A stretch of DNA of 64,000 bases from Sordaria brevicollis (taxonomy: Eukaryota; Ascomycota; Sordariomycetes; Sordariales; Sordariaceae): positions 1 through 64,000 of the forward strand of contig JAUTDP010000003.1 of the NCBI GenBank assembly GCA_033439795.1, written 5' to 3'. The notes beneath the pieces were generated by a model that saw nothing but the letters and a program-made list of their open reading frames with translations, was not told the DNA's origin and did not search any database. The stretch's first letter is position 1, and each line of letters starts with the position of its first letter. Shown one piece after another: positions 47,201-60,019 of this stretch. The position numbers were made by a program, and so were the translations under genes.

Positions 47201-49562
47201 AAAACTTCCGGTAAATTCGCACTAATACGTATTAATATTGCCTTCGTATTAATTATACCCTTTAAACGCTCTACACCTCTATTTTACGCCTACGTATAAG
47301 GGGCGGAAGGTTTAATAAATATACTACAATAGGCTAACTAAGCTATAATTTTATAATTACTAATTATTTCGTTATTATATTCGATTACCCGAAGAATAAT
47401 ATTATACTAAGTCTATAAACCTATAAAAAGGTTCTAAAAATTAATTATAATAATATTAATTTCCCGGCTACTTAAATAATAAATCCAAATATACCTAAAC
47501 TACCGATCTACAACTACTATTAAATTTAAATATTCCCTATTTCGTATTTTAATTTTAATATAAGAGAAGAAGTCGATAGCGAATTGTAATTTTAAACCTT
47601 TAAAGTAATTACAAAATTCTCTACGCATTTAGCGTTTTAATTTAGTTAAAATATACGGATTATAATATATTATATCTGGCCCCTTAAAGCGGACTTTATA
47701 AACCTATTTAATAAATTTTACGAGTGTATTTAGTCTTAGGTAATTAAATTGAAGATATTAGCGAAAGGCTTCGCCTTCCTATAACTTCTATTAAAAATAA
47801 TTAGAAATATGTACCGTAAAAAAAAATTCGTTAACGTTATTTAATATTAGGGGGATGTACTCTAAAATAAATTATTTATATACGGAATAAATATAATAAA
47901 TTAATAAATTCGTGAGGCTAGAACGAAGGTAATTATTTTTATAATCCTAATAAATATGGTTATCCTCGAATTATTTTAAGGAAATAAAATTGCACGTTAT
48001 ATTTAATATTAGCGTAACGTTGGGGAGGATTAATTCCCTTATCCCATCGTTATTCTAGACCTTAATAATAATATTTCTATATCCTTCAATAACGGTTTAA
48101 TTGCTCCTAGCCTATATGTAATTATTAGTATTTACGGGGGTAAGGTCTTTAAAGCGATTAACTTTATTGAAGATATAGATTATCGTACCTAAATCGAGAA
48201 TTATAGAATTTCTTAGCGGGTATATAGTATAGGAATCTATAAGCATTAAAAAATTATTTTTATTTATTAAACGATTATAGAATTATTTTTAAATAGATTT
48301 ATTATCCCTTTATTTGCGTAGTTAAATAATAATATTTTTAAATTTCTTATCTTTCTTTATATTCGCTAAAGTACGCTTTTTAATTTCTTCGTTCTCGATT
48401 TATCCTTCGAATACGATTTAAGGGCGTATATAATAGTATTTATAAATATTGTAGCCCTATTAATTATAGAGCCTATAAGTATTACGGCGGGTCTTATATA
48501 CTTATTAAAACGGGGAGGAGGCTCTTCTTTTATTAATTAATTTAAAAGAGGGTTTTTTACTATTATTATTATTTATTAGGGTTATAACTTCCTCCTGTCC
48601 CTCTTTAATATCCGTACTAGGGTATTAATTATCGTTATTAGGAACGTCCTCCATAGCGGGCTTTCCGCTTAACGTAGCCGCAAATACTATACCTTTTAAT
48701 AGGGGGGCTGGCCGGCCTTTTACCTAAGTAAGATTTACTATTATTACTTTATAAAAATCCTTAATAACGGTATAAAATCCTATATTTATATAATTATTCT
48801 TTATAACCTCCTTATTATACTATAATTAGTATAAATTTACCTAAATAGAATAAAAATTTCCTTTAATAGCGAAATAGAATTTAATAAATTAAATATTAGG
48901 ATTTATAGCCCTAAGGACTTTATACGCTTTATATAAAGCTATAGCCTACTCTTATTAGAACGATTAAGTTATCTAATCGCGATTAGCGTAACCGGGGCGT
49001 AAGATAGCGATTAATTAGGCCTTAGCTAATTTCTTAGCTTCTCTATCGTTGAAATACGCTACTTTAATAAAATTATCGTACTATTCGTAAATTCCGGAGC
49101 GTTTAGTGAAATTAGTTTCGCGGTATAAATTTCCAATAATTTCTATTATTTATAGATTTAATTGGGTTTTCTTAGCCCCGAAGTCTATAATAGCCTTTAA
49201 ATCGGTACGCTAATCGTTTTTCTTAGTTATATAGTCGCGATAATTACGCTCGTAATAGAAACTACTACGTATAGCGGTAATAGAAAGCTCCTTAAAGCGG
49301 GCCTTCTTTTTAACTACGGTTTTTCCTTCGGGTTCTTCGCTTCTATAATCCTCGATATTAGGCTCGATAAGTTTAATAAGCTAAGGCTGCCGGTTTATAG
49401 GATCGATATAATCCTACAGCCCTAGGTTTTAGACTTAGGAAATAAAGGTATTTTCCTAAGCGGGCTAGTCCTTTAGCGAATTGAGACGGATATTATTAAT
49501 CTTCGATAACGATATTATTATTATTATTGGCGTAGTTCGGTCGAATCGGTAAGACTCTTAAT

Positions 49563-49736
49563 TATAATAATAGCGGTAATATTGGGGTAGTAAAGAAGGC
49601 TTGATTGTATGTAACTGTGTGTAAGACTCTGCAGACGTGCAAATCTCTGGTCACTGTAAAATCCCTCAGACTCCAGACCTCGGTTATGGTCACGTGCACT
49701 CTGTCCTCCCAGAGTGGGCCACCCAGTATTGTGACA
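49563..49736 (-). repeat. Right LTR (5' LTR) of copia 2, almost unmutated
   Basis: 174 bp. It retains C/G where the left LTR has T/A and ends ATTGTGACA, followed by CCCTG. Confidence 0.88.
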
Positions 49737-49741
49737 CCCTG

Positions 49742-52700
49742 CACGGCCCGCCCCGTTTCCCTGGTCCTTGGGTGTGTCTCGTCCACGCTCACCACGCTCC
49801 ATGATCCACAGATGGCTGAGATCATGAGGACAAGAAAACAGACACTACATCCCCACCGCCCATGTCTCAGTCTAGGAGGAAAAGTACTCCTCGACAGTAA
49901 CCATCTCCGCAGCCAATCGCGCCCACATCACCACCGAGGAAGCTGAGGCGTTGTACTGCTATCAAGACAACCCTCCAATCACGGCCTAAACTCACCCTCC
50001 ATTGAGAAAAGGCCATCGTCACAACGATAGTAATAGTGGCTTGAATCGAAAAAAGGCAAATTCCGATTCCGTTCCCCGCCAGCCATCTTGGCTATCAACA
50101 CCTCCACGGGCCGTCATATTGCTACCCACTTCGGCCTTGATGCACCTCTCGGTCCCGATGGAAGACGCAGACGGGGCGCCACCGCAAAGCCTCTTCAATG
50201 CAATGTGGGTGATACGGATACCAGCCCGAAAAGGCCTGTCGACGGCTCTCCAATCGACCTCCTTGATAGGTAAAGCCATTGTGTAACAAAAAATGTTCAA
50301 GACCAGCATCCCCTTCCCACTGCACCCAGCCGTATGCCTAACCCCATGGACGACGACAGCGTCTACTACCATATGGAAACTCACATTGTCCCTTAGACGG
50401 CAGTCTGCTGTGCTCGAGACTGTCTCGCTGTCAAAATGCGCCAGGGACCACCCTTTTTAATCCGATAAAACAGCCCAAGTGCAATGATTCGGAGCTAAAG
50501 TCAATGGGGCAGGTCAATCATCAGGCATTTTCGTTGACTCAACTGCACCAAGAAAACATACTACGCCAGTGGCTTCTTTGGCAAGCAAGCTGGCGTCGAG
50601 ATTATGCCGGCTATCGGGACAATCCCAATGTCGTGCGACGCAGACACCCTTTTTTTACTCCCGGCACAGCACATCAATGACCAAGTGGCCAAGATGCTAT
50701 ACAAATCCCGGCAACGTCAATGCAGCACTCCGAGGAGAAAGCCTGGGGATGGAAAGGTGTGGTTGTCACCGTTTGCTATGGTAAGCCAAATCCTTCCGCA
50801 TCAACCCAGGGCACGTGTATGTGTTGTTCTCCCCTTATGGCCGCACTATACTTTATCGATTCAGACCAAAGTACTTGTTCCTGAACACGGCAGTTGCCTC
50901 AACCTCGACAGGACTCAGTTGACCTGAAACTTGAGGATGTTAAAAGAGAACAGGCGGCGGAAAGTTGAAGCAAGGAAAAGTGCCAAGCTCAAACTCCGGC
51001 ATGCCATGGTCGCACCGCGTTTGCTATCTCGGGTGTAAAAGTTTCTACTTCTGACCCATCAAGCCATCATCAGCATGACTGACTTGTTGGCCATATGTCG
51101 GCATCTCCCTCACTTTGTCAGCTTCCTTGTGGTCCCTGCTGAAACCCGTCCGGTCAGAAAGGACTCCTTCCTACCTGCTATCCTGGGAACGGCGCCGAAT
51201 CCAACCATTACTGCCAGTGCAGCCTCACTCGGGCAACATAATAATGCCCATTGTTGAGTCTCTGGACCTGTATGCTCCCATCTCAGCCGCCGATTACGCC
51301 CTGCACCTACATCCTTCCCCCCGTCTTCCTCCTTCCCCCTCCGGAGACGGCCCATTCGGCTTCTCGGGTCCGGGTATCCCTTGCTTCACCCGAACCACGT
51401 CAGGGATGTCAACTCCGTTCGATGCTTGAAGCCTTTTAAAACGCGCTCTAACGGACCATCCAAGTAATCGCAAGGTTCTCGAATGGTGTCCTACTATGTA
51501 AACACCGACCGGAAGAGCATTCGTCCCCCATGCTCAACGCTGGGATCGATATGACGTCCCAATACCAAGCGAAGCATGAGGTCGGTTTTGCGTTATAGGT
51601 CGTTTATTGACGTTGCATTGAGGATCGCGCGGGATGATGCTCTCCCGTGTCTGCGCGAATCATTAATAGCCGCGCCTAAAAAGGGTTGGGTTGCGTGTGC
51701 CCTCTTGTGTGCGAGTTTAATTCGCTTTTTCCTCTCTGCCGTCCAAACAACACACGCTTTGCACAGCCCAGGCTACGGACATTCCCCAAAACGTGGTCCT
51801 GCCGTCTCATCTATATCCGAAAGGACGAAAAGACGGCATTTGGACTAGAACTAGGGCAGCGAAGCTCATCTTTTCCTTTCTTTGGCATTCTTTGCGTTCG
51901 GGAATACACATAGTCCTCATTCACTACCTAGTTCCAACCCATACCCAGGGAACGCCCCCTGTCAGACCTCCTGCCGCATACATACTGACTCTCAATCTCC
52001 CCTGCTATCCTGTCCTAGACATACACATCACACCTTCTCCCTAGACAAGCAGCCTCGTCCAAATGTCCAACCTGTCAGAGCGGCTGTGGCGTCCATATTT
52101 ACTGGGAACAGGGAGCAAGTCAAATCCTCAGCGCGGATTGGTCATTGGACTGCTTGGTCCCGAACAGGCAACTTCTTCGACTATCAAGTGCAGGCAGTGT
52201 CTCGACTCTTTTTTTTTTTTTTAACTCGTTCAGCGATGGAAGTCTGGTCCTTGGGAGCGGCATCCTCGCTTGGCTTTTTTGTACCTTGCTGTTTTATACT
52301 CCCATTCTCTCTCATGCACTAGACGTCCTCCTTGGTAGTGCAAGGAATGGAACAACAAGCAAGTTCGGGGTTGGACGCCGGATGGATGCAAGCGGCAACA
52401 GGGTAAGGTACCTACACCTACCCAGCTAGCAAGTACCTACCCTGGAATGTCCAACTTCCATTCCTTCCCCGTCCCGTTCGTGCTGTGCCCCAGTCCATTG
52501 TGTTGCTTTCGTTACCTTGCACGCCCTGTGCTGTTGTTGCTCCACGCACTGCTGCAAGCTCCTAGCTTTTGTGTCCCCACGTTTCGGGCGTCCGTGGGAT
52601 GAGAAAGATATAGAGAACTTACTTAGGCTGAATAAGCATCTCTCCCCTTCTTCGGACACTTGCCGTTTGCGGCTTTCAAATGTTTTCGGTCTTGGGTCTT

Positions 52701-54245
52701 GGTGGGCCAAGCAATATGGACCATCATCACCGATGACAACCTAATCCTTGTTGGTGTGGTCGTCGTCGTTTAGAATGCCCGCGGCCATTCATCCATCCAT
52801 ATACCTGGTACGATACCTACTTACTTGCTTCAATGCTCTCGTCAACCTTTACCACCTTTGGCTACGCCCAGCCGCTTTCCCACACGAACCAGGAACTCTC
52901 GATACCTTTACCTACCTTACCTCCTGTCTGTGCCTTTGCTGGCTGCCCTGTCATCGTATCAGATCAAATCAGCCTGATGACATGGGAAGGGTCACTGCGT
53001 GACTGCAGTCTGGCCGGACTCTCTCCAAGTCTGACTCCAAGCGAACAACACAAGGTCTGTTGGCTGTGGACGAACAGAACAGAACAGGCAACCCAACCAA
53101 TCTTCTTCTAAAATGGTGCGAACGCCGAAGGAGGGTTCCCGCCGCCGTCTTCATCACGGTGGATGGGAAGAAAAGGGCGGGAAGGGGAAAAGGGGGAAAG
53201 GCCGGAAGAGGGGGGGCGTATCTAGTGTACGACCCTACCTACCTACTACCGCCCCGATTCTGGACTGAAGAAGTGCTGGATTTTTTTTGTTGCAGTGAGT
53301 GAGCTGTCACGGCTGGCTTGGTCCGTTTCGTTCGTTTCGTTCGTCCACATCCTTTCCTCCTCCTCTCCCGTGTCCGGTGGTGTCCGGTGGTGTTGCCCTC
53401 CCTCCCTGCTCCGCTCCCTGCTGGAACAGAGAAAATGTCTCGGTCTCCGTTCGTGACTTTGTGACTTCGTGACTTCGTGTTCAGCAGCTGTCTCATGATG
53501 GCCAGGCTGGAATGTACATGGGAACGGAAAGATTTAAGCTTTCCTATTCCCCCTCTTCTCTTCGCCTCCGGCTTGGCCCTTCCCCTTCCCCTTTCCCTTT
53601 CCCATTTTACATGTACGTAGTCGTAGGTCCATTCTGTTTCCATTTTCTTTCTTTCTTCGTTGTGTTGAGCCAACCAAGAAAAGGGGACAACAGACTATCG
53701 TCGTCGTCGTTGATTCGAGTTTGTTCTCTTTCATCAACCGATATCTTCACCAAAAACCCTCCTACAATCGATCGATCGATTGATACTCTTTTTTTTTACC
53801 TAATTCGGCTTGGTTCCAGTCCTCCATCTTCAGCCCAAGGATCGTTTTCCTTCCACTTCTTCTTTGTTTGCTACCTCTACAGTCGCTTATAAGCTTTCCA
53901 AGCTCCCCAAGCTCCCCAAGCGCCGCCTCCAATTCCCAAAATCCCCATTCGATCATATCTCACCCACAGACCACACAGTGAAAAGAAAGACTTACAATCG
54001 TCAGTGGGATTCTTGGCAACGCGTACCCCCCCTTACCTCTACGCTACTCGACGCCTCGAAATTGTGTGGGTTGGGACTTGGGAGCTACACATCAGGACCA
54101 GAGCAAGCAATCCATATAGATAGGAAGAACCAGAAAACTTCCATCTTACCCAGCACCTCACCTCACACCTCACACCTCGATTTACCAACCGGTCATCATC
54201 ACACTCTTTCACCGGGAGTGTCCACCCACCCAACCCAACCCAACC
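49742..54245. other. Gene-poor 4.5 kb between copia 2 and the P450 gene
   Basis: Base composition is normal and there is no RIP. Many short ORFs occur on both strands, but none has a recognisable domain, a credible start context or a supportable intron chain. Pyrimidine tracts and T-runs (for example 52208-52222) and repeated CTACCTACC words appear toward the right end. A long leader or non-coding transcript for the P450 is possible but not shown. Confidence 0.5.
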
Positions 54246-56136
54246 ATGGAAACCTCCAACCTCACCCTCCTAATCCTCTACCTCGCCATCCCCTCCCTCC
54301 TCATCTCCGCCGTCCAACAAATCCTCTCATGGCGTAAGAAAACCACCAGCACCACCATCAGCCTCGTTGGCTCTTCAGGAAAAAACTTGAAAAAGTTCCC
54401 CGGCCCACGCCAATTCCCGCTCGTCGGGCGCATCCACGACCTCCCGCGTTTTGGTCTCTGGCTCAAGTTCAAAGAGTGGGCGGACGAGTACGGGCCCATC
54501 TACACCACCTCCGTCCCCGACGCCACCTTCATTATCGTGTCCGACGAAAAAATTGCTGAAGAACTGCTGGTCAAGAGGGGCCATATCTACAGCGGCAGAC
54601 CGCAGATCAGGAGCTTGATTGGCCATAAGGAGGGGGTGGTGTATAGTGCTTTGATGGATCGGCATGGTTTGTCTTTCCCCCTTCCCCTTCCCCATCCCAT
54701 CCCCCCCCTTTTCTTCCCCCAACCACTAACGCGAGAGAACAAAAAAAGACACATGGAAACTCCAACGCAAATGGTGCCACGCCGCCATGGCCCACGCCCA
54801 CCGCTCCCACTTCTACGGGCACATCGAGTCCGAAACGCGACGCTTCCTCATCCTGCTCCTCCTCTCCCCGGACCAATTCCTCGATCACACGCGCGAGTTT
54901 TGCGGGCGCGTCATGTCCCGCCTCGCGTGGGACGACGCGACGCAGGGCCGTTTGAACGGGGAATCAGCGGATAAGACGCTGCATTGCATGAGCGTGAGCG
55001 GGCCGATTACGAACACCATGACGCCGCTGTGGGGGCTGCCCGGGGTGATTAATCCGTGGTATAGGTACGAGGTGCAGAGGGAGAGGGAGTTGAGGGGGTG
55101 GTGGTTGGGACTTTTTCGGAGGGCGAAGGAGAGGATGAGGAGGGGGGAGTTGCCGGGGGATACGTGGGCTTATAGGTATTTTGAGCAGGTGTTGAACGAG
55201 ACGGCGCCGGTGACGCCTGGGGATGCTAGGGTGCCGGGGCCGGATGTTTCTGGTTCTAAGCCTAAGACACAAGAGGGTGGGAGGGGGGGGAAGGGGGAGG
55301 GAAAGGAGGAGGTGTTTGAGAAAAAAGACGCGTTGGATCAACCGGAAAAGGACGAGACGTTTGCGTCGTGCATGATTGGTTTCCTCAACTTGGTCGGGGT
55401 GGTGACGATTTCGGGCCCGTTGAAATTCTTTGAGATGGCCATGGCGCTGCATCCGGAGTGGCAGAGGAAGGCGCAAGCGGAGATTGACGAGGTTTGTGGA
55501 GATCGGATGCCGACCATTGCCGACTTTGAAAAGTTGCCCATCCTGAGAGCCTGCCTCAAGGAGACGGTCAGGTGGAGAAGTGGTGTGCCCTTGGGAGTGC
55601 CGCATCAGGCGGAAAGGGATGATGAGTATAGGGGGGTCAAGATTAAGAAGGGGACTATTGTTTTGGCTTGCGAGTGGTATGTTTTGTTTTCTCTTTCCCC
55701 CCTTTTTTTCCAGCTATACTAACACCCCCAAAACAGGACCATCAACCGCAACCCCATCAAATACCCCTCCCCCGAAACTTACAACCCAGCGCGCTACCTC
55801 GACCCCTCCTACCCGACCTTCCAAGCGCCCCTGACGCGGTACCCCAACTTCCGCGAGGGGTCCTCCATGCACTCCTTTGGTTGGGGCCGGCGCACCTGTC
55901 TAGGACAGAATATCGTCGACGACGAGATGTTTGTCTTTGGAGCGGCTTTGTTGTGGGCGTTTGATGTCACACCCAAGACGTGCCCCGTGACGGGGAGGGA
56001 GGTGCCGATTGATACGATGAAGACGAATAGTCATGTGATTTTGGAGCCGGTGGACTTTGAGTTGGGGTTTAGGGTGAGAGAGGGCAAAAGGGAGAGGGTG
56101 TTGGAGGGGGGGAAGGAGTTTTTTGGTAAAGTCTAG
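54246..56136 (+). CDS. Cytochrome P450 monooxygenase (three exons, about 582 aa)
   Basis: Exons 54246-54666, 54749-55676 and 55737-56136 are joined by introns of 82 and 60 nt (GTTTGT and GTATGT donors; CACTAAC and TACTAAC branches) and keep frame to TAG. P450s use haem and O2 to oxidise small molecules at the ER membrane. A hydrophobic anchor covers about residues 6-28, followed by KFPGPRQFPLVG. The ExxR pair is E412/R415 (KETVRW), the PxR loop is NPARYLDP, and the haem loop FGWGRRTCLGQ has the ligand C504. The I-helix reads LVGVVT, with Val359 where most P450s have Asp/Glu. A Gly/Lys/Glu-rich insert lies before the I-helix at about residues 300-335. The substrate cannot be told from sequence, and no cluster partners such as a PKS, NRPS or terpene synthase are nearby. 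I do not assign a CYP family. Confidence 0.9.
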
Positions 56137-57837
56137 CTAGGGGTGATGTTAGATTAGGTCTACATGTATGGTGAAGACGGGATGGTGATGACCGATGTTG
56201 GATATAGTGTCTTATAGGCAGGAATGGTGGGAAGATTTGGTTTGCAAGGAGTTCTTTGGAGTCTCTTCGTCTGCCGGTTGAGGTTTACTTGCCTTCATAG
56301 ATGTCTGTTTTACTGCTACGCTTCCAACTTCCAGCTTACAATGTTCGCACCATCGTATCTACACTGCTTTACGTTTCTCACAAGCGCATAAACTTACAGA
56401 CAGTACATCTACCGTCCTCCAATCTCGTACCATCCCATTCCAGGCGTTGCGTCCACATCGGGGATATCCGTACCCATGATCAGTAACTGTCATTCTTCAT
56501 CCTTCCCAGGGATAAGTAAGTAAAACTATCGCAGCCGCTTCACCTACCTATCTTAAACTTCAAGACAGCTTCCCACTCCTATAATAATCTGTTACCCATA
56601 GGCCAACCATCTTCCCCATTGATACTGTACTGGTATCCTTTCCGAATCTGATCTCACCAACAACCTCAACCCGAAAACTGCCTGGCAACACGAGCTTCAC
56701 AATTCCGCACGGCGTCTAACCACCCACTAACACCCCACCAACCATCAATCTGTCAGATCTTTGTAATATCTGGGGAAAGCAAACACGACGCGCCACAACC
56801 ACGTTTTCCTTTCCGCCCGGTGGTGTTTCCAAAAGAGATCAAACATGGCAGACATGACAGATAGCACAGTGGACGTCCACGGATAGGAAAGTGACAAGAG
56901 GGGTAGACGGGGCTAAAATTTCCGTCTACTCCGTCCGCATCTCACACCGGGCACTGACATGCCGTTGGAACACCAGCCAGCCGTCCCTGCCGTGTAGCCA
57001 AAGTTGCGATATCGGGAAGTTCCCATCATCGCCAAGACCTCTAACTTTAGGTTTAACATTTCTTCAAGAAGAGGATACTATACGTATGCTCGGCTCCTTC
57101 CCCAGATATTTCCATGGTTTCTCTAGGTTCTCTAGGTTCTCTAGGTTTTCTAGATAGCTCATGGCGTGCATGTCGATGGCTTGTATTTCGATGACACAAC
57201 CGTGCACCGCCCCTGATACCTCTCTGCCGTTTGGGACTAGCTGTCACTGGTATCTTCCGCCCCTGAGCTCCGAGCTCCGAGCTCCGACCTCCAACCCTCC
57301 GTGACTACCTCTACTACCGCCTGAGAAAAGACTGCAATAATAATTAACAAAGCGATCATGACGGGAGGAAACCCCCAACGTGGAGTAATGTTGCTTGTTT
57401 CGAACTCCGCTCGCAACTGGAACTAAATGGTTTCTCACGCCCAAAACACGGGGGATAGCGGACAGGACGACCTCCCACAACCAAAACAAATTCAATAACA
57501 AACTCATCAAAACCGTTCACGGGCAGAGCCTAAACGAGTTTCCTATCATAGAAGATGATTTCATATCATAGAAAATAACTTATTACAACGACAGAATCCA
57601 ATAGGGGAAATCCTATATCCTTTGTTCATCTAGACACGAGAGGTAACGTCGGATGTAAAAGCAAATAATACCGATTACCGCCGCAGACCTAGTTACTACT
57701 CACTTCGGAGACTAAGATAATTAGAGGTAAGTTTGACGCACGTTACCTCGTGACGGAGAAGTGCACCATGTGTGGCATGTGGTGCTGGACGACGGGAATA
57801 ATTCCCGGTATCGAGTGGTACGGCGTCAACGTGGGCG
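56137..57837. other. Intergenic, no gene seen
   Basis: Normal composition and no supportable ORF. A short tandem of TCTAGGT(T/-) words lies near 57119-57155, and GAGCTCC triplication at 57265-57290. The interval ends at the target-site duplication of the hAT element. Confidence 0.55.
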
Positions 57838-57845
57838 TTTGGTAC

Positions 57846-58229
57846 CAGCGCTGCCAATAAGTCAAGTCAAGTCAAGTAGGGGGTCATACTTACTTGAGTG
57901 GGTTAAGTATCCCCTCGTACTTACTTATACTTACTTATATTTACTTACTTGACTATACTTGCTAAGACCCGATAACGTTACGATAACGGTAAAATACGCC
58001 CGATAACATTATGTTTTGGTACGATAATATCTAATAACGCTATAATAACAGCCGATAACGGCCGATAACGGTCAATAACGAAGGCCAAGGAAAGGGTCAA
58101 GTATCCTCAAGTAAGTAAGGAATTGTATTTATAAGTAAAGGTATAACCTCCTACTTACTTACTTACTTACTTATACTTACTTATACTTACTTATACTTAC
58201 TTACAATACTTGACTTATCGACAGCGCTG
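57846..58229. mobile_element. 384-bp hAT-type MITE
   Basis: Terminal inverted repeats of 22 bp match at 20 positions: CAGCGCTGCCAATAAGTCAAGT at left versus CAGCGCTGTCGATAAGTCAAGT as the reverse complement of right. A perfect 8-bp duplication TTTGGTAC stands at 57838-57845 and 58230-58237. An 8-bp duplication and CAG-starting ends are hAT hallmarks. The interior has sub-terminal ACTTACTTATACTT arrays facing inward from both ends and a centre of GATAACG repeats. No transposase is present, so it must have moved in trans. Confidence 0.88.
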
Positions 58230-58520
58230 TTTGGTACTGTATTACACCTCACGGCAATGAGCAAGCAGGTAGTTAGTTACAGATAACGTGGCAAGGGATT
58301 GGGTAGGAAGATGTTTCGGAAACGTACAAGTGCAGACAGGTAAATCTGGATGGGATCTCTGCCGTGTGTTTAACACGATAGCGAGGGTTAGACACTTGCA
58401 TAGCTCTAAAGATCATAACATTCATTACTGGCTGGGGAGCCTATCCAACGGTCTCCCTATCCATAGTATCCCCGGGTATCTTCAACAAAATCCAAAGCCA
58501 TCTACTGCAACAATGCACCA

Positions 58521-60019
58521 TTACAACCCCTTCTCCCCTACCATCTGCCTCTCCATCCCCACCGCTTCCTCCTCGTCAATACCCGCCTTCCCTGAAACAT
58601 CTCCTACCACGCCCTCCTCCCTCTCCCTAACACCAATATCCGCCGTAGTAAATGCATCACATGTGTCCCTGTACCATGGCCAAAAGTTGACCGCAAGGGC
58701 ATACGTCCACGCCACCACAAAAAACGCCAAAGGAACCACCATACTCAACGCCGTGTCATGCATATCCGCCACCGCACCCATCAGGGGCGGAACCACGGCA
58801 CCACCAAACACACCAGCGACAATGAAGCCCGACCCACGCTTGGTATGTCTGCCGAGCCCGCGCATGCCGAGGGCCATGATGGTAGGGAAGCAGATAGACT
58901 CGAAAAAGAGGGTGACGTAAAGCATAGACAAGCCCGTATTCTCCCTCTGAGTAATGGACGGAGCAATGAAAATGATGCATGCCGTCATGAATATGAGGAA
59001 AACCTTGCGCGGGCGCATAAAGTGCATGATAGCCGCGCCAACAAAACGGCCGATGGCAAAGGATCCTTGGGCACCAGCTAAGAAACGAGCACCTAAAGGA
59101 GAATCAGTGTTTCTGCGAGTTTCGGTGGCGTAGTTGATGAAGTACCCAGCAATAGCAATCTGGGCGCCCGTGTAGCAGAATTGGGCAAAGGAAGCGTGGA
59201 AAAGACGATATTGTTTCCGGAATGGCCGGTCGGCCTCGCCGGCGTGTGTCTCGGCGGCTTGGTGCTGCATGTCTGCGTCTGTGATTTCGGGAAGTTCGAT
59301 GAGGTAGAAGACGATGGCGAGAATGAAGACAAAGATGGCGATGGCTGTGTAGACCCATTGGACGTTCTGGAGGGCGACTTCCTCGTCGAAGACGAAAAAG
59401 ACATAGGAACCGAGGACGGGAGCAACGACGGTGCCGATGCCATTGAAGGCTTGAGCGACGTTGATTCGGATTTCGGAGTAGCGGGGCGGCCCGCACACGG
59501 TGATGTAAGGGTTGGCTGCTGTTTCGAGAGAGCCGAGGCCGTTGCCAATGATAAAGATGCAGACACAGAACCCGGCAAATGAGTGGGCTTTGATGCAAGG
59601 GATTGCGAGAAGGGCACCTAGGCCGTAGAGAAAGAGACCCCAGATGAAGACGGCTCGGTAGCTATATCGGCGGAGGATCCAAGCGGCATGGCCAAGGGAG
59701 GCGAGGGGATATGCGCTGTGATAGAAGAAGGAGTGGTCAGTGGAGGTCATGATCCACCAGGTCTAGTAGACAGTATCGAGACGTACCCAAAGTAAGCGGC
59801 TTGGAGACCAGCAGATCTCGACTTGGTAATGCCTAGTGTCTCTTGGAAGTGCTTGTTCAAGGTATCAAGCAGGCCATAACTGAAGCCCCAGAGGAAAAAC
59901 AAGATGGTGACGAGACAGATGGGCAGAAGGGATTCTCGAAGGGAGAGCTCGGCTGCCTTTGTGATCTTGTCGTCACGCACTCGCAAGGAGCGCTTCTTCC
60001 ACCAAGCTCTCGAAAACAT
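58521..60019 (-). CDS. MFS transporter, FucP-like sugar:proton symporter family (two exons, about 475 aa)
   Basis: Exons 60019-59787 and 59715-58521 are joined across a 71-nt intron (GTACGT donor, CACTGAC branch, CACAG acceptor), linking AAYFG to AYPLASLG. Twelve hydrophobic segments are visible. The first helix motif ILFFLWGFSYGLLDTLNKHF and the later YFGAYPLASLGHAAWI and GLGSLETAANPYI motifs are typical of the fucose/galactose/glucose permease branch of the major facilitator superfamily. These proteins take up a sugar with a proton across the plasma membrane. The C-terminal tail is cytosolic, charged and non-conserved. The substrate (fucose, glucose/galactose or an amino sugar) cannot be decided. 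There is no catabolic gene next to it. Confidence 0.9.

Larger units (their letters stand above)
44080..49736 (-). mobile_element. Ty1/copia retrotransposon 2, opposite orientation, RIP-inactivated
   Basis: This 5,657-bp element has 174-bp LTRs (44080-44253, 49563-49736) and a perfect CCCTG target-site duplication (44075-44079 and 49737-49741). A pyrimidine run CACCCCCTT just inside the left LTR is the minus-strand polypurine tract. On the minus strand, integrase-like sequence lies near 47650-47300 (a FAIDFFSYIK-like strand, then NREYLNLIVV and YIWIYYLSSREI). Reverse transcriptase lies near 45960-45300, with FFYVNNIVI at the YVDD position, KYKFTG and FLRIEII. The order is Ty1/copia. It is unrelated in LTR sequence to copia 1. 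All frames carry stops. Confidence 0.9.

Noticed and set aside
49524..49946. ORFs of 87-113 codons on both strands
   Set aside because: They overlap the right LTR of copia 2 and its flank and have no gene features.
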